Positions 10,640 to 22,620 of a stretch of DNA of 64,000 nucleotides are shown in pieces. The translations under genes and the position numbers were made by a program. Position 1 is the first letter of the stretch. Every line of letters begins with the position of its first letter. The notes below the pieces were generated by a model. The model saw only the letters and a list, made by a program, of their open reading frames with translations. It was not told the DNA's origin and ran no database searches. The stretch covers positions 153,724,490 to 153,788,489 of the forward strand of contig CM060964.1 of assembly GCA_030765045.1 (NCBI GenBank), read 5' to 3'. The stretch comes from Tenodera sinensis (Eukaryota > Arthropoda > Insecta > Mantodea > Mantidae).

Positions 10640-13037
10640 CAGCCACAGCCAACTCGCTTGCCGCGGTGCATGTGCTGGGCTACAAGCACCGTGCTGCCTC
10701 AGTTCGTGCTTCGCAGTGGTAGCGGTCGGTTTGTCTCCCTTAGCAGTGGCGGTCCCTACTTCAATGTCAGTTTGATATGCAAGGCACTCATTAAAGCGAA
10801 GGGCACCCATGCCGACACATTATTTCAATCCCGAATGGGAAGCTGAGTACTTCATGGAATGTAGCAGTGGTTCTATTTGTTTAATTTGCTAGAAAAAATT
10901 GCAAGTGCTGAAATGATTTAATCTTCAGCGACAATTTTAATACATTGCATGCTAATGCTTATTCGGCCCTAGAAAAAGAAGAACGTACTGCAGAGATACA
11001 AAAGTTCGGAGAAAAGAGGAACAGGAAGAAGGGGATGGCGGAATGGCAAAAACCTCAGTTTGTGAGTTACGAAACAGTACTAGAAATTGCCATATCATCT
11101 AATAGTTTTTCTGATGGTCCACTTATTAAACGATGTATGCTTATAGCTGCCAGTAAATTCACCCCTGTCAGTGTACACCAGTTCGAGAGTTTCAGTCTGT
11201 CACCTCATACTATGTCATGCAGAATTCAAGATCTGGCGGACAACATTTACACACAACACATTGAAAGAGCAAAGAATTCGTTGCATTCTCTATTACTATT
11301 GATCAGAGCACTAACTTATGAAGCTTGGCTCAATTATGTATTTTTATTCGTGGAGTAAATGAAAATTTGGAAGTTGTGGAAGAAATGCTAGATCTGGTGC
11401 CAATAAAAGACACAACAACAGGATCAGACATTCTGAATTGTGTAGTAGAGGTTGTGGAGAATGCAGGGATTCCATGGGATACACTCATATCGCTAGCCAC
11501 CGACGGTGCCCCAGCTATGGTTGGTTCCCACAACAGATTTGTGACCCATCTGAAAAATAAACTAGCAAAAGAAGTAATAACAGTTCATTGCATAGTTCAT
11601 CAGGAAAACTTATGTGCCAAAAAACTGAATGTAGACATAGTAATGAATCTGGTTGTGAAGATTGTAAACAAACTGAGGTCTGACGGTCTAAAGGACAGAC
11701 AATTTAAAAGCTTCTTAGAAGATTTGGAGCATGAGTATGGTGATATACCGTATCATACAGCAGTTAGGTGGCTCAGTCGAGGCAAGGTTTTAAGCAGATT
11801 CTTTGAATTATTGGATGAGATACGTATGTTCATGGAAATGTGCGGAGAACCTATTGAAGAGCTCACGAATGTTAAGTGAAAATGTGATCTTGCATTTATG
11901 GCCGATATAAGTGAACATTTGAATGTTTCACTTCAAGGGAAAAACAAGTTAATCACAGATATTTGCTGTAGCATTGAAGCTTTTAAAAACATGCTCTCAT
12001 TATGGGAATGTCAACTGTCAAATTGTGATCCTTGTCATCTTCCCAGGTTGGAAAGTGTGATCCATGATTGTGATTTCCTAGAAGTGGGATGTTATGTTGA
12101 AAATCTGCACATGCTTTCCCGTGCGTTTGATGAAAGATTTCACAATCTCACGGACTTAAAAATGGATTTTGATTTATTCGCTACACCGTTTAGCATGAAT
12201 ATTGATGATACTCCCAAAGATGTTTAACTGGAGCATATCACCTTGAAATGTGACATTGAGTTAGCTGACAGTTACAGAAACAGAGGAAGTTTGCTAGATT
12301 TCTACAGAAGATTTCCTAAATCAAGATCCCCTAGATTGCATAGGCGTGTGGCATCTATGATTGCAATGTTTGGTTCGACCTATGTATGTGAATCCTTATT
12401 TTCAGCTATGAAACACATTAAAAACCCCCAGAGAGCCAACATCAGTAATCATATCTTGAAGTGTGCATTAAGGATCCAGAGTTATGTTTCATTATCTCCA
12501 AATGTGGTGAATATTGTGAAAACCAAAAGATGTGAGAAGGCAAGAGTGTCTACCGAAAACTGAATGTATAAAATTCTTAATTGAAACGTGTATATTCATT
12601 TAATATGAAGTATTCTGTGTAATATTAGCACTGTATAGTAAATATTATTTTGTTATTTTATATTTTTCAATTGTTTCAGGATCAAAATTGTGCTAATTTT
12701 CACAAAGTACTGTTTCGTTCTTATACTTCAAAATATTGGTTTTATATGCCATCATTTGGTTGTATGTATAGGATTGAAGGCTATAATAATCTTACTGGTA
12801 TCGGGTTGTTTTATCTATAATTTAATAACAAGTACCAGAAACATATTAAACTGCGTATTATACAGTTTCTGAATTGTTCCTTCACTACTACCCTGTCCTT
12901 AATTATTTAATGGTAACGCAAGTGCAGATTACGGAACACCACTGGTATATCTCCCTAGCACTCGCCAGCAACGACCAGGCATGCCGGCACCGTGCGAACT
13001 GTATAGGCACACTGTGCATGTCAGTTGGCGGTCCCTG
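10640..13037 (+). mobile_element. hAT transposon, Charlie/GTF2IRD2-like, decayed transposase
   Basis: The element is bounded by gcctaaag at 10632-10639 and 13038-13045, the 8-bp target duplication expected of hAT. The ends are imperfect inverted repeats (CAGCCACAGCCAACT against CAGGGACCGCCAACT). The transposase begins near 10811 with HYFNPEWEAEYF and a damaged zinc finger (CLIC, stop). It continues in broken frames: SLATDGAPAMVGSHN near 11495, VHCIVHQENLCAKKL, YHTAVRWLSRGKVL, then the C-terminal dimerisation region ESLFSAMKHIKNPQRANISN near 12393. The domain order matches insect proteins annotated as GTF2I-repeat-domain 2-like, which derive from hAT. In-frame stops near 11356 and 11877 and others upstream inactivate it. 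Confidence 0.88.
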
Positions 13038-14002
13038 GCCTAAAGGATGGAGGACAGTCATTGTAGTACCAAATTTAAGAAAAAAAAGATGATAAACAAG
13101 CCAGTTAATTATTGATGAATCAACCTCTTTATCAGTAGTAGGAAAGCTATACAATGCCACACTGGCAGAAAGACTATAAAAATGGGCAGAGCAGGAAAAT
13201 AAATTATCAGAATTTAAATCAGGCCTCTGAAAAAATTAGAATTATTGTGGACAATATTTTATAATAATACAACAGTAGAGAAATACTTAGATCATTAAAT
13301 GGGAGACTAATTTTGCTGTTTGTGAATTTCAAAAAAGCATTTATTTGATACAATTAATCATATTGTATCATGTTCAAAACTGAATAAAATAGGAGCTTAT
13401 GATAAAATCACTGCAAATATGAAAATGGTTATTATATTAAGATACGTAAACTACTACTAACCTGAGCACAATGGATCTTAGACAAGGGAGTAAGCTATGC
13501 CATATACTATTTAACTTATTTATTGGTGAGACTAGAAGAAATCAGTAAAGTGAACCTGTACGTGCATACAATAACAAAATAGATGCTCTTTAACTGCTAT
13601 GGTTCACAGCATCCCATTCCGTAAAGGGCATCAAAAAGCCCTTAATTTTGCACAGAGGTCTCTTTATCAGGCTTGAGATTTTTTACGTTCTATAAATCTA
13701 TAACATGGGACCAGCTGCTTTACTTCCCATCTGAAGGCAGCCATACTAAGGATTTTTATGCCCAAAAAAATCCATCAGCTGTCTGGATCCTTGGCTTAAT
13801 ATTTGCTGATGATCAGGCAGTGGGTTCAGTTAAAAGTGTTGACCTAATTAAAATTTAAGCTACATCAAAATTTCACATGGAATGGGGTCTAAGAATAAAT
13901 ACTCAAAAATGAAATATGATATATAAGAAAGGAAGCAAGCTGCAAAATAATGAGAAACAGTGTTGAAAAAGGAAGAAATTGATATCTTGAAAGGTAGAAT
14001 TG

Positions 14003-14150
14003 GGACTGAAAAATTCAGTGCCATAGCCAGGATTTGAACCATGGATCTTCTGCTCTATGTGCAGCTGCTCTAACCACAGAGCTACCATGGCAAATTGCCA
14101 GCATGCCATTAAATTCTCCAACTAATTCATGTTTTCCTGGTAGCCTTATT
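14003..14150 (-). mobile_element. tRNA-derived SINE (family C here), partial
   Basis: On the minus strand a tRNA-like region has an A box-like stretch (GTAGCTCTGTGGTTAGAGC) and a B box (GGTTCAAATCC). It is followed by gcactgaatttttcagt. The same sequence recurs near 30.9, 31.2, 31.4, 46.6, 46.9, 59.7 and 59.9 kb. Ends are not clear and no target duplication was found. Confidence 0.7.
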
Positions 14151-15197
14151 AGATTATTTAGGCATTTGCTCATTTGCTCAACAGCAATGGTGGTTGGAGT
14201 GAACAAAAGAAAAGTATTTGAGAAAAGCAAGTTGAGCCTTAAAATATATTGTCTACAGCACAAACTATCAGCATTCCATCTTAGTTGGTTGGAGAGAGTA
14301 TAGGTGACATTAATTAAGGCTAAACTTATGTACGATGTAGAAATATGAGGGGGGGGGGGGGTGTCAACAAGGAATGGCTAATTGTCAATTTTATTCACAG
14401 GAATTTTTGCAAGCAAATTTTGGGACTAACAGAAGGCTCACTAATAGAGATACAGAAACAGAACTGGGAAGGGTAGGGAGCAAAGAAAAAATGACAAAAA
14501 TTCTAAAATATTGGTTTAGAAGTTTTGACAAGCATATCTTGAAAGAATGCTTAAATTTACAAGAGAATGTGACTTTGTGTAACACCTTTGTTCATAGACA
14601 TAAAGAGATCATGGGAAAAATTATCTAGGGGATGACCTGGCAAGATAGCAAAAAGAGAGGTTTTTGTAAAGAAGTTAAGCATAGAACTGAAGATATTGAA
14701 ATTCAGGAAATATTTAGTGCTGAAAGGTCCTAAGGATATAAAAAAGAATGAGGTGGGATAATTATGTAGAAAAAGGTAATACGGTTGAGGGAGGGAGCTA
14801 TGTGTGTTAGAACAGGATTAGTTGAATTGAAAGGAATAAGAGGAATTAGGAATTTAGAGAAATGTCCAACGTGCAAAATAAAGGATTATTGGCATAAGGT
14901 TCTTAAATGTGAAGAAACCGAAATAGAGAGGAAAACTAAGGATTGAGAAATTAAGTCCAATCTACCATCAGATATAGTGGGGGAAATATTGCTGAACTTG
15001 AAATCGGGAAAGAACTTAACAGAGTTTGGGGAATATTTAGTTAAAGTAAATTAATGAGGAAAGTAAATAAACATGGAAAATCAGAACTTTCGAAATGGGC
15101 TGAGTTTGTTTTAATATGCAAAGTGGTCATGGTGGAATTTCCACAGTGTTGAAGCTGTCTGGGACACTTGTTTAAACAGCAACTCACAGTATAAGTT

Positions 15198-15906
15198 GTT
15201 GTTGTTACCTAATGCTGGATTTCTGACAATGAAGTCATTAATCCTCTTGCTCTCCAATATTTTTCACTGATGGATAGGGCATTAGAAGTGGCCGGGCATA
15301 TTTGAAGGTGGTCTCGATCCATTTCCTCTTGCAGATCACATAGAGGACAGAGTGGTGAAGAATATATCCCAATTCTGTTTAAATGTTTTGCCAGACAATC
15401 ATGTCCTGTAATCAACCTGAAGGTTGCAACTGCTGTTTTTCGAGGATACTCAGGAATCACTGTTTGAATGTTTGGTAGTTCCCATCTTTTATTCTTTGAT
15501 TTTTCATAGTAATATTTTGCAACAATTTTTTTGAATTCAGAGTTGACTAATCTTTTAGCTGCATAAAATGGTAGATTAACTATAGATTTTTGTACACCTC
15601 TGGTACCCTTTTTTGCAAGAAAATCAGCCTTCTCATTACCACTCAGTCCACAGTCAGCCGGTATCCATTGGAAGACTAGGTGTTTTTGAAGTGCTTTTAG
15701 ATGGCTAAGCATCTTCCAACATTCTATAATAGTTTGGTTTTTTGGTGACAACTTGGAAGTAATTGCTATAATTGCTGCCCTGGAATCTGAGAGAATAACT
15801 GCTTGCTGAAAATGTGAAATTCTGTACAAAAGATTTTGTAGGGCCATTCGAATTGCTTCAATTTCTCCATCAAAGTTTGTAGTTCCATAACTTAAAGATT
15901 TGTAAT
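15198..15906 (-). mobile_element. 5'-truncated RNase H-containing LINE (I-like), with target duplication
   Basis: The minus-strand frame (15928-15209) reads SLSYGTTNFDGEIEAIRMAL, ILSDSRAAIIAI, FQWIPADCGLSGNEKADFLA. These carry three acidic RNase H positions (E, D, D). A zinc-knuckle CPLCDLQEEMDRDHLQICPA follows before the stop. The copy contains only the C-terminal part of ORF2 and a 3' end of GTT-type repeats. It is flanked by agtataagtt (15188-15197 and 15907-15916). Within the shared region it is very similar to the longer copy at 19.9-22.6 kb but keeps this frame open to the terminator, so its C-terminal sequence helps locate frameshifts in that copy. Confidence 0.85.
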
Positions 15907-15916
15907 AGTATAAGTT

Positions 15917-16684
15917 AACTATTAGCAAACAGCAGCATGCTTTCTTGTACTATTAAGAGTTTATAAAACAATGTAAAACATTGGATGTACTATAAAGTTG
16001 ATAGTAAAATTAAAAAGAAAGAAAGAAAGAAAAGAAAACCAACAAACATACACCTAATTACAGAGGTTTACTTATTACTATTTCTAACATTTTAGCATGT
16101 AATTTCCTTCTGCCCCCTCTTTTTTTATTGTTTAGGAGCTTTTCTAGGTCTGTATGTGTGGCAGCATGGTCCTCACCATTAAGTTGATTAAGTGAAGCTA
16201 ACACCTAAGTTATCAAATATCTTAATGATAATTATTACATTAAATTCATTTGTGTTTATTTTTATATACATGTTTACAGGATTGAAGATAATAGAAAATG
16301 TGTTGCATGTGGCCTCAGCATTGCAAACTTAAATTACATCGCTTGGGAGGGTTGGGAGTCATATTTTGAAATTAAGGCTGGTGTAAAATCAGTAAATGTG
16401 TTTAATGTTGCTGATTAATAGATCATACATTTCCTTGTATCTGTGAATCATCTGTCTACTTTCTTCCCATGATGACCCTAGTGCATTTTTGCACTGAATG
16501 GTAATATCAACTGTAACCCAAAATGGTGAGCCATTGTGATAATAGTTGTGTGTTGCTTTTCTGTGTATTGGTTTGTCTCTGTCAATCTGTTCTCTTCTAA
16601 AACTAACACGATCCAGCATAAAAGCTTGGTGAGGAATATAACACAGCTTTAACCAGTAACACGGGTGCTGCCTTCTTGTTATAG
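15917..16684. other. No separate gene; probable intron ending in a splice acceptor
   Basis: AT-rich DNA with a few GAAA repeats near 16018. The right edge (cttcttgttatag) is a plausible 3' splice site for the glycosyltransferase exon. The minus-strand frame at 16389-16619 has no domain I recognise. The preceding exon of the glycosyltransferase was not found in this window. Confidence 0.5.
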
Positions 16685-16865
16685 GTGTGGATGTGTGGAG
16701 GCATTCTAGAGATAGCTACTTGTTCCCATGTGGGTCATGTATTCCGCAAATCCACACCTTATACCTTTCCTGGGGGCACTTCTAAAATAGTAAATCATAA
16801 CAACGCACGTCTAGCAGAGGTTTGGCTTGATGAATGGAAGGAATTTTACTACAGCATTAATCCAG
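16685..16865 (+). CDS. Polypeptide GalNAc-transferase exon (end of catalytic domain)
   Basis: This internal exon of a GALNT1/GALNT13-like (insect Pgant5-like) enzyme opens after an AG acceptor with VWMCGG and ends ...FYYSINPG at CAG|gttaga. These Golgi type II membrane enzymes transfer GalNAc from UDP-GalNAc to Ser/Thr and so start mucin-type O-glycosylation. Seen here: CGGILEI, CSHVGHVFRKSTPYTFPGG and the helix LAEVWLDEWKEFYY. These are the Gal/GalNAc-T motif region and the segment leading to the end of the GT-A catalytic domain. The intact frame and the conserved positions in a sea of dead transposons argue that this is the real host gene. The UDP- and Mn-binding exons lie upstream, outside what I can find. 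The last codon is split with the next exon. GALNT1/13 identity is by motif recall; a protein search would settle the paralogue. Confidence 0.9.
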
Positions 16866-19444
16866 GTTAGATCACTAACACTTTCATGGTGCTATTGTGA
16901 AGTATGACATGCTAATAAGATGTTCACATTTATGTTGTATTCTTTTTCCCCTCTGTTTTTCTTTCATTAACTTAAAGCTGCTCTTTTGTGTAAATGATAG
17001 GCATGTAAAATTACTGCATTTGTATGTGTAATTGAGGAGCTTGGAACAATAGGCCACTAACCCATTATCACTTAATGCACAAGTGTTTTACAATAGTGGA
17101 TGAGTTTTAACTTGGCACTCTTTCTACTGTCCTTTTCTAGCATGGACTGTGAAAAACCTTGTGTTTCTGTCCTTGAAATGGTCAATCCCTTTTGAAGTCC
17201 TATTGTATTCCCTAATTTCCTGTGATGTTTTGAGGATAAGTAGGCATCCTATAAAAGAGGTATGACTTAGAAAGAGAGGGTATTTCTTTTTCTAATAAGA
17301 AAGTGCCAAGTTACGCCTCGTCCAGTATAAAAATCAAAGACCTGTTTTCTACTGTCATAAGATTATTTTTTCTATCTAAAGTAAGCGTATGTATTCAAAA
17401 GTAGAACTTCATTTACAGTGTCAAATGTTAATTCCACTTTTTCATGGTAGTGTTGTTCTACCTCCGTAAGTATTTGTGCCTAGCTTGTTAATTGCCAACC
17501 TCATTACTGGCAGTTAAAATCTGAGACAATTTGTTGAAAGAACTGAACATTTGAATTTGATGGAAACTATGATTGTCAATATCAGCTTTTCTTAGTTGCT
17601 AACAGTATGTTATCAGCCTTTAAATAGTGCTGTTTTATTAAAGGAAGGGTGGACATTTCCAATGCAAATGATACACAGAGACTGCTTCTGTAGTCCAATG
17701 ATTGACATGCTGGCTTCCAAACCCAGAGGTCCTAGGTTTGATTACTAGCCAGTATTATTTCCCATCCTCCCTAGAATTTGCAAGTATGAGTGAGAGAGAT
17801 GCATCCATAAACAAACCCAGTGGTGAATGAGTGAACATATTGCTGATGACCAGTTGTTCTGAAGCCAAAGTCACCAATATGACGTAGATGTTAAAGGTGG
17901 CATATAAATGGAACAAATAAATAAACATTGGTACAGAGGTAATAAATATTGCTCAAGTTAAAAGTTTTACACAGCGTGAAATGGGAAATTACCTCTTAAT
18001 GTCTCCATTACAATTATTTTTGTGCTGTCAATTAGAGCAAAGAAATGGAAATAAATAGCGGAAGCCTTGGGACATAATAGTTATTTATTTTTGCTTTAAT
18101 GGTCAAATGTTGCAGCATCTCAAGATTGCAGTAATACAAATACAGTACAATTTGATACAATGTGCTTGATTAAATAATTAGCGTGAAATTTACGCATTAA
18201 ATTTGCATATGTTAAATGGATCTTGTGTTTAAAGAAGCCATTACAACATTTCCTTGAATACTTTCAAAGCTCAAGACACACAAGTGTGCTTGGCTAATAT
18301 GTCATTATGTCATGTGAGAAATTCATGAATTTGGTTTACAGTATTGTGCTTTTTATGAAATTAAATTATGAAAATTCAGATTTGTAAAGTTCCTCCACCC
18401 ACACAGATTCAGTTTGTGGTATGAAATATTAATCATGATTTTAATTAATTGTAAAGTTCTGAATTAAATGGCTGTTTCCATTTTCCTCCATCACATAAGA
18501 TTTTCCCATAAACTGTAAGTTATAAAGAATTAAAGTTTTGTTTTAAAGAATGTTTTATGCCTTGTTTCTCTTTTAAGTTTCTGCATATCCCTGAAAGAAA
18601 ACTAAAAAAAAATAAAAAAGTTAAGTAATTTCTATTTGGACTCTATAAAGAAAATGTTTGTGCGTGCCATTGGGAATCTTCATAATCCCTCAGATACTGT
18701 CTAAAATCTGATACGCTTTTTGGTAAATCACTTAACTGACCCAAGTAAAATGAAACTGCCTGGTATGCTGTCACCTAGACAGTAATCTTCACCATTTCCC
18801 TGCAAGCATCCTGTTCTCAACACAAAGCTGGAGACATAACTTTGCACTTGCTATTGAAATGCGTGTATTGCTAATGAAAGATAACACGAGGTTTTCAACA
18901 TGAATGTTTTGCAGGGGTGTATGTAGAGAAAAGTGGTTCATCAAGAAACTTCACATTAGTTGTGAACTTCATACAATTCTGCAGTGATATGCTTAGCATA
19001 TAGACCTTATTTTGTGCATTATTTGCATTTACTGATGCAATTCTTCTGTATTGTTCATATTAAATGAAAATTGGCAAACGGGATGAATAGATTTTAGCAG
19101 AACTTCACTAAAGTAATGGAATAATGAACATTAGACCAGTTAAACTGGCTGTGAAGATATACTGTAAGCTGAAAGCCAAACTTTCTTTTAATAAAAGTGA
19201 TTAAGTCAGCTCTGCAAGAGCTAGTTATGGGTAAATTTGTGCTACATATTGCAACATTTTGTATATGTAATTGGATTTTACTTGCCAGTAATGTATTAGT
19301 ATCCTAAATAAATGTATGTTTACATAATTTAATTTATTAAAATTATGTAAAGAAAAAGGTTGCCAATGTGTAAAAAGATTTAATAGTAGATTTGAGTAAC
19401 TTAAGTGCATTTAACATGTCAACAGGTAACATTTCTGTTTACAG
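16866..19444. other. GALNT intron, mostly unique AT-rich DNA
   Basis: The intron is about 2.6 kb, with donor CAG|gttaga and acceptor tctgtttacag. Apart from a decayed SINE at 17.7-17.9 kb I see no coding or repeat content. It is the least transposon-rich part of the window. Confidence 0.8.
17683..17940 (+). mobile_element. Decayed tRNA-derived SINE (family D here)
   Basis: A tRNA-like 5' part has an A box-like tagtccaatgattgacatg and a B box-like ggtttgattac. A body with a purine-rich centre follows, then a tail gtggcatataaatggaac plus aaataaataaac. Length and layout fit a SINE. No target duplication is evident, so it is old or its ends are misplaced. Confidence 0.5.
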
Positions 19445-19584
19445 GTGCCAAAAATGTTGATGTTGGAGACGTTTCTGAAAGAAAAGCACTAAGAGAAAGA
19501 TTGAAATGCAAAAGCTTCCGCTGGTACTTAGAAAATGTTTATCCTGAATCTCAGATGCCACTTGAATATTATTATCTTGGAGAT
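19445..19584 (+). CDS. Polypeptide GalNAc-transferase exon (catalytic/lectin junction)
   Basis: The second visible exon starts after tctgtttacag. It completes the split glycine codon and reads GAKNVDVGDVSERKALRERL, then KCKSFRWYLENVYPESQMP and EYYYLGD, ending at GAT|gtgagt with a complete codon. WYLENVYPE is the conserved segment at the C-terminal edge of the catalytic domain in this family, and what follows is the linker into the ricin-type lectin domain. The stretch is open and codes the same order of blocks as vertebrate GALNT1/13, where this intron position also precedes the first lectin CLD repeat. The exon therefore agrees with its neighbours in phase, strand and domain order. Confidence 0.93.
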
Positions 19585-19915
19585 GTGAGTAATAACACCC
19601 TGGATTTCATCTTAAAATTGAAATACTATGTGATATTTTCAGTTATCAAGAAAAAATCTTCCCTCCAATCATTATTTTACCACACCTTTTGAGCATCGGC
19701 ATATGACAAAGTAAATTAGTGCTAATTTGACTGGGTATTTTTGGGTAATTAGTAAAATATTTAACACCCCTCCCCGCTTTCCTCTCCTTGTCCACCTCAC
19801 CTTTCTCTTCAAGGTTTTCTTTATGTAATAAAGTTTGAAACACTTATCTGGATAGAGATAGGCTTGTCACTGCAAGTACCAGCATTGGTAACCACAGTAT
19901 TACCTGCAAATATGT

Positions 19916-22620
19916 TGTTGTTGTTAGCTAATGCTGGATTTCTGACAATGAAGTCATTAATCCTCTTGCTCTCCAATATTTTTCACTGATGGATGGGGTG
20001 TTAGAAATGGCTGGGCATATTTGATGGTGGTCTCGGTCCATTTCCTCTGCAGATCACATAGAGGACAGAGTGGTGAAGAATATATCCCAATTCTGTTTAA
20101 ATGTTTTGCCAGACAATCATGTCCTGTAATCAACCTGAAGGTTGCAACTGCTGTTTTTCGAGGATACCCAGGAATCACTGTTTGAATGTTTGGTAGTTCC
20201 CATCTTTTATTTTTTGATTTTTCATAGTAATATTTTGCAATAACTTTTGAATTCAGAGTTGACTAATCTTTTAGCTCCATAAAATGGTAGATTAACTATA
20301 AATTTTTGTACACCGCTGGTACTCTTTTTTGCAAGAAAATCAGCTTTTTCATTACCACTCAGTCCACAGCGAGCTGGTATCCATTGGAAGACTAGGTGTT
20401 TTTGAAGTGCTGTTAGATGGGTAATGATTTTCCAACATTCTATAATTGTTTGGTTTTTTGGTGACAACTTGGAAGTAATTGCTATAACTGCAGCCCTGGA
20501 ATCTGAGAGAATAACTGCTTGCTGAAAATGTGAAATTCTGTACAAAAGATTTTGTAGGGCCATTCGAATTGCTTCAATTTCTCCATCAAAGTTAATAGTT
20601 CCATAACTTAAAGATTTGTAATAGGAAAAGAGGAGACATGTGACTCCAGCACCTGCTCCATCTTGGTTTGATATCAATGATCCATCAGTATAAATATGGA
20701 GCCATTCATGTTCTGGAAATCTAGTATGGTTTGTCTTTAATGCCAATAATTTTAGAACTGGAGTATCACTTTTCTTAACTTCTTCTGTCAGGTGTAAATA
20801 ATATGTGATGTCTAATGTGTGTGTCGGATTGACTTTAGATATGAAGCTTTCCTTTGAATTAGGAAGGTGTACATTCTTCCTGATGTCTTGAATTTTGGAA
20901 AGAAAGCTCTCCTGAGTCTTTAGTATATGTGTAAAATTTCTCTTGTGCCATGTATTGAATGGGAGTCTGATCAACTTTTCGTATTGAATAAGAGCTGCTT
21001 TTTCTATTTCATATTCAATGGGGTATTGGTTGGTTAGTATTTCCATAGCTGCTATTGGTGTGGTTTTGATAGCACCTGTAATTAATCTCAGACTTTGGTT
21101 TTGAAAGATTTGAATTTTCTTTGTGTTTGCTGTTACAAGAACTTCGCTGCAGTAAGTAAATAATGGCTTTATATATACATTGTATGTTGTGTTAAGAGTT
21201 GCTCTGGAACATCCCCACTTCATTCCTGTTAGACGTTTTAATAGTGAAAGGCGCCTCTCTGCTCTTTGTATTACATTTTCTATTTCTTTGGTCCATGTAA
21301 GTTTGGTATCAAATGTAACTCCTAAATACTTTGCTTCCTTTGTTTCTGGTAATTGTTGACCCTCAAAATTTAGTTTTATTTTTAGTGGCTTTTTTCTTCG
21401 TGAAAAGATTTGGTAGTTTGATTTTGTTGTATTAACATTAAATTTTCTTTGGTCCACCTTTGTAAGTTGGTTAAGGATTGTTGCATGGTTTTTTCTAGTT
21501 CTATACTTTTGCTTTTTGGTTTTGAAGTTCACATTACTAAATCATCAGCAAATAGTGCACACTTCACACCTGATTCTTGTATTTGTTGTGGCAGATCGTT
21601 AATAAATATATTAAAAAGTGTAGTGCTGAGCACTGCGCCTTGTGGTAAGCCACGGTGTACTTGTTTGTATTTAGATATATTTCTTCCATATCTGGTTGCA
21701 ATAAAGCGTTGTGTTAGGAAATGACATACCCATGAAAACATTGGACCTTGTATCCCAATTTTTTTTACTTTCTTTAGTAGTTTTGTTCTGCATATAGAAT
21801 CATATGCACTTTGGAAATCAATAAAAACTGATAAATTATCTTCTTTTCTATTGAAGGAGTCTTTGATTTCTTGACTGAGAAGTAAGACTTGTTCATTTGT
21901 AGAGTGGAACTCTCTGAATCCAGCTTGACATGGGGATATTAAATTTTGTGATTCTAGAAACCAATTTAACCTGTTTGACACTATTCTTTCCATCACTTTT
22001 GCTATTATGCTAGTAAGAGCTATTTGTCTATAATTTTTTATTTCTGATGCTGTTTTGTGTTTCTTCAAGAGTGGGACAATTATTGCTTTTCGCCATTCAG
22101 CAGGCACAGTGGTTTTCCAGGATAGATTGTATAGAGTTTCAGTAGTTGTTGTTTTGCTGTTTTTCCAAGGTTTTTTATGAACTCTGGGTGTATGTGATCT
22201 GGTCCAGGAGACTTTTTGTTTTTTTAGATTATTAATTGCAATGTTCAGTTCTTGCATATTAAAACTTTGAAAAAAGATATTGCACTGAGTGTTAGGATCA
22301 CATTCTTTCTTGTTTCAAATCTTTCTTAAATTCTTTACGTTCCTTTTATTACTTCTTGTTACTTTATGTGAATTAGCATAATATTTATTGAACGTTTCGG
22401 CTATGACTGCATCATTTACTAACATTTTATTGTTGTGTATGATAGGTGTGCTGTTGTTTTCTTTCCTGTCCTTGACATTTTTTATGAACTTATGAGCTTT
22501 GTTACCATCTGTCCTATAATCCATTTTTTCTAAGAAATTATTAAAGTGATTCCTTTTAGCAGTATTTACCTGCAAATCTGGGCACCAAAATGCTAGCCAC
22601 TTCAGCCTTTGTTTCATCCA
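19916..22620 (-). mobile_element. RNase H-containing LINE (I/Nimb-like), 5'-truncated, frameshifted ORF2
   Basis: The minus strand encodes most of a LINE ORF2. First comes a pre-RT linker (WLAFWCPDLQ to IKNVKD). The RT follows: EWRKAIIVPLLKKHK, NYRQIALTSIIAKVMERIVS, CQAGFREFHSTNEQ, FIDFQSAYDSI, HRGLPQGAVLSTTLFNIFIN and FADDLVM, the active site, near 21545. Next is a thumb region, then an RNase H domain: HIYTDGSLIS, FDGEIEAIRM, ILSDSRAA and GNEKADFLA. A CPLCDLQ zinc-knuckle follows. TGA replaces a Trp codon just after FADD at 21529-21531. Frameshifts lie near 21430, 20220 and 20050. The endonuclease domain is missing, so the copy is 5'-truncated and inactive. The 3' end has (GTT)n-type repeats, shared with copies at 15.2 and 58.1 kb. 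It lies antisense inside the GALNT intron. Confidence 0.85.

Larger units (their letters stand above)
10545..15060 (+). pseudogene. Decayed LINE reverse transcriptase, interrupted by a hAT element
   Basis: Coding upstream of the hAT insertion (MFNTIFDEGK, stop) joins directly to coding downstream (PKGWRTVIVVP) once one copy of the 8-bp target duplication is removed. Together they form the start of an RT domain. Further on, with many stops and shifts: SVVGKLYNATLAERL, WAEQENKLSEFKSGL, then near 13480 MDLRQGSKLCHILFNLFI, and FADDQAV at 13802-13822, the RT active-site motif. Past a SINE piece, LRTGLVELKG-like frames end in a zinc-knuckle pattern, KCPTCK-H-KCEET, near 14860-14915. It is old and inactive. 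The family is a RT-type non-LTR element; finer placement is not safe. Confidence 0.7.

Noticed and set aside
16389..16619. Minus-strand frame upstream of the first GALNT exon
   Set aside because: No family recognised, no splice context, opposite strand to the gene.
22562..22580. tttacctgcaaat similar to sequence left of the LINE at 19902, possible target duplication
   Set aside because: It lies inside a readable LINE coding segment (WCPDLQVN), so the match is likely chance.
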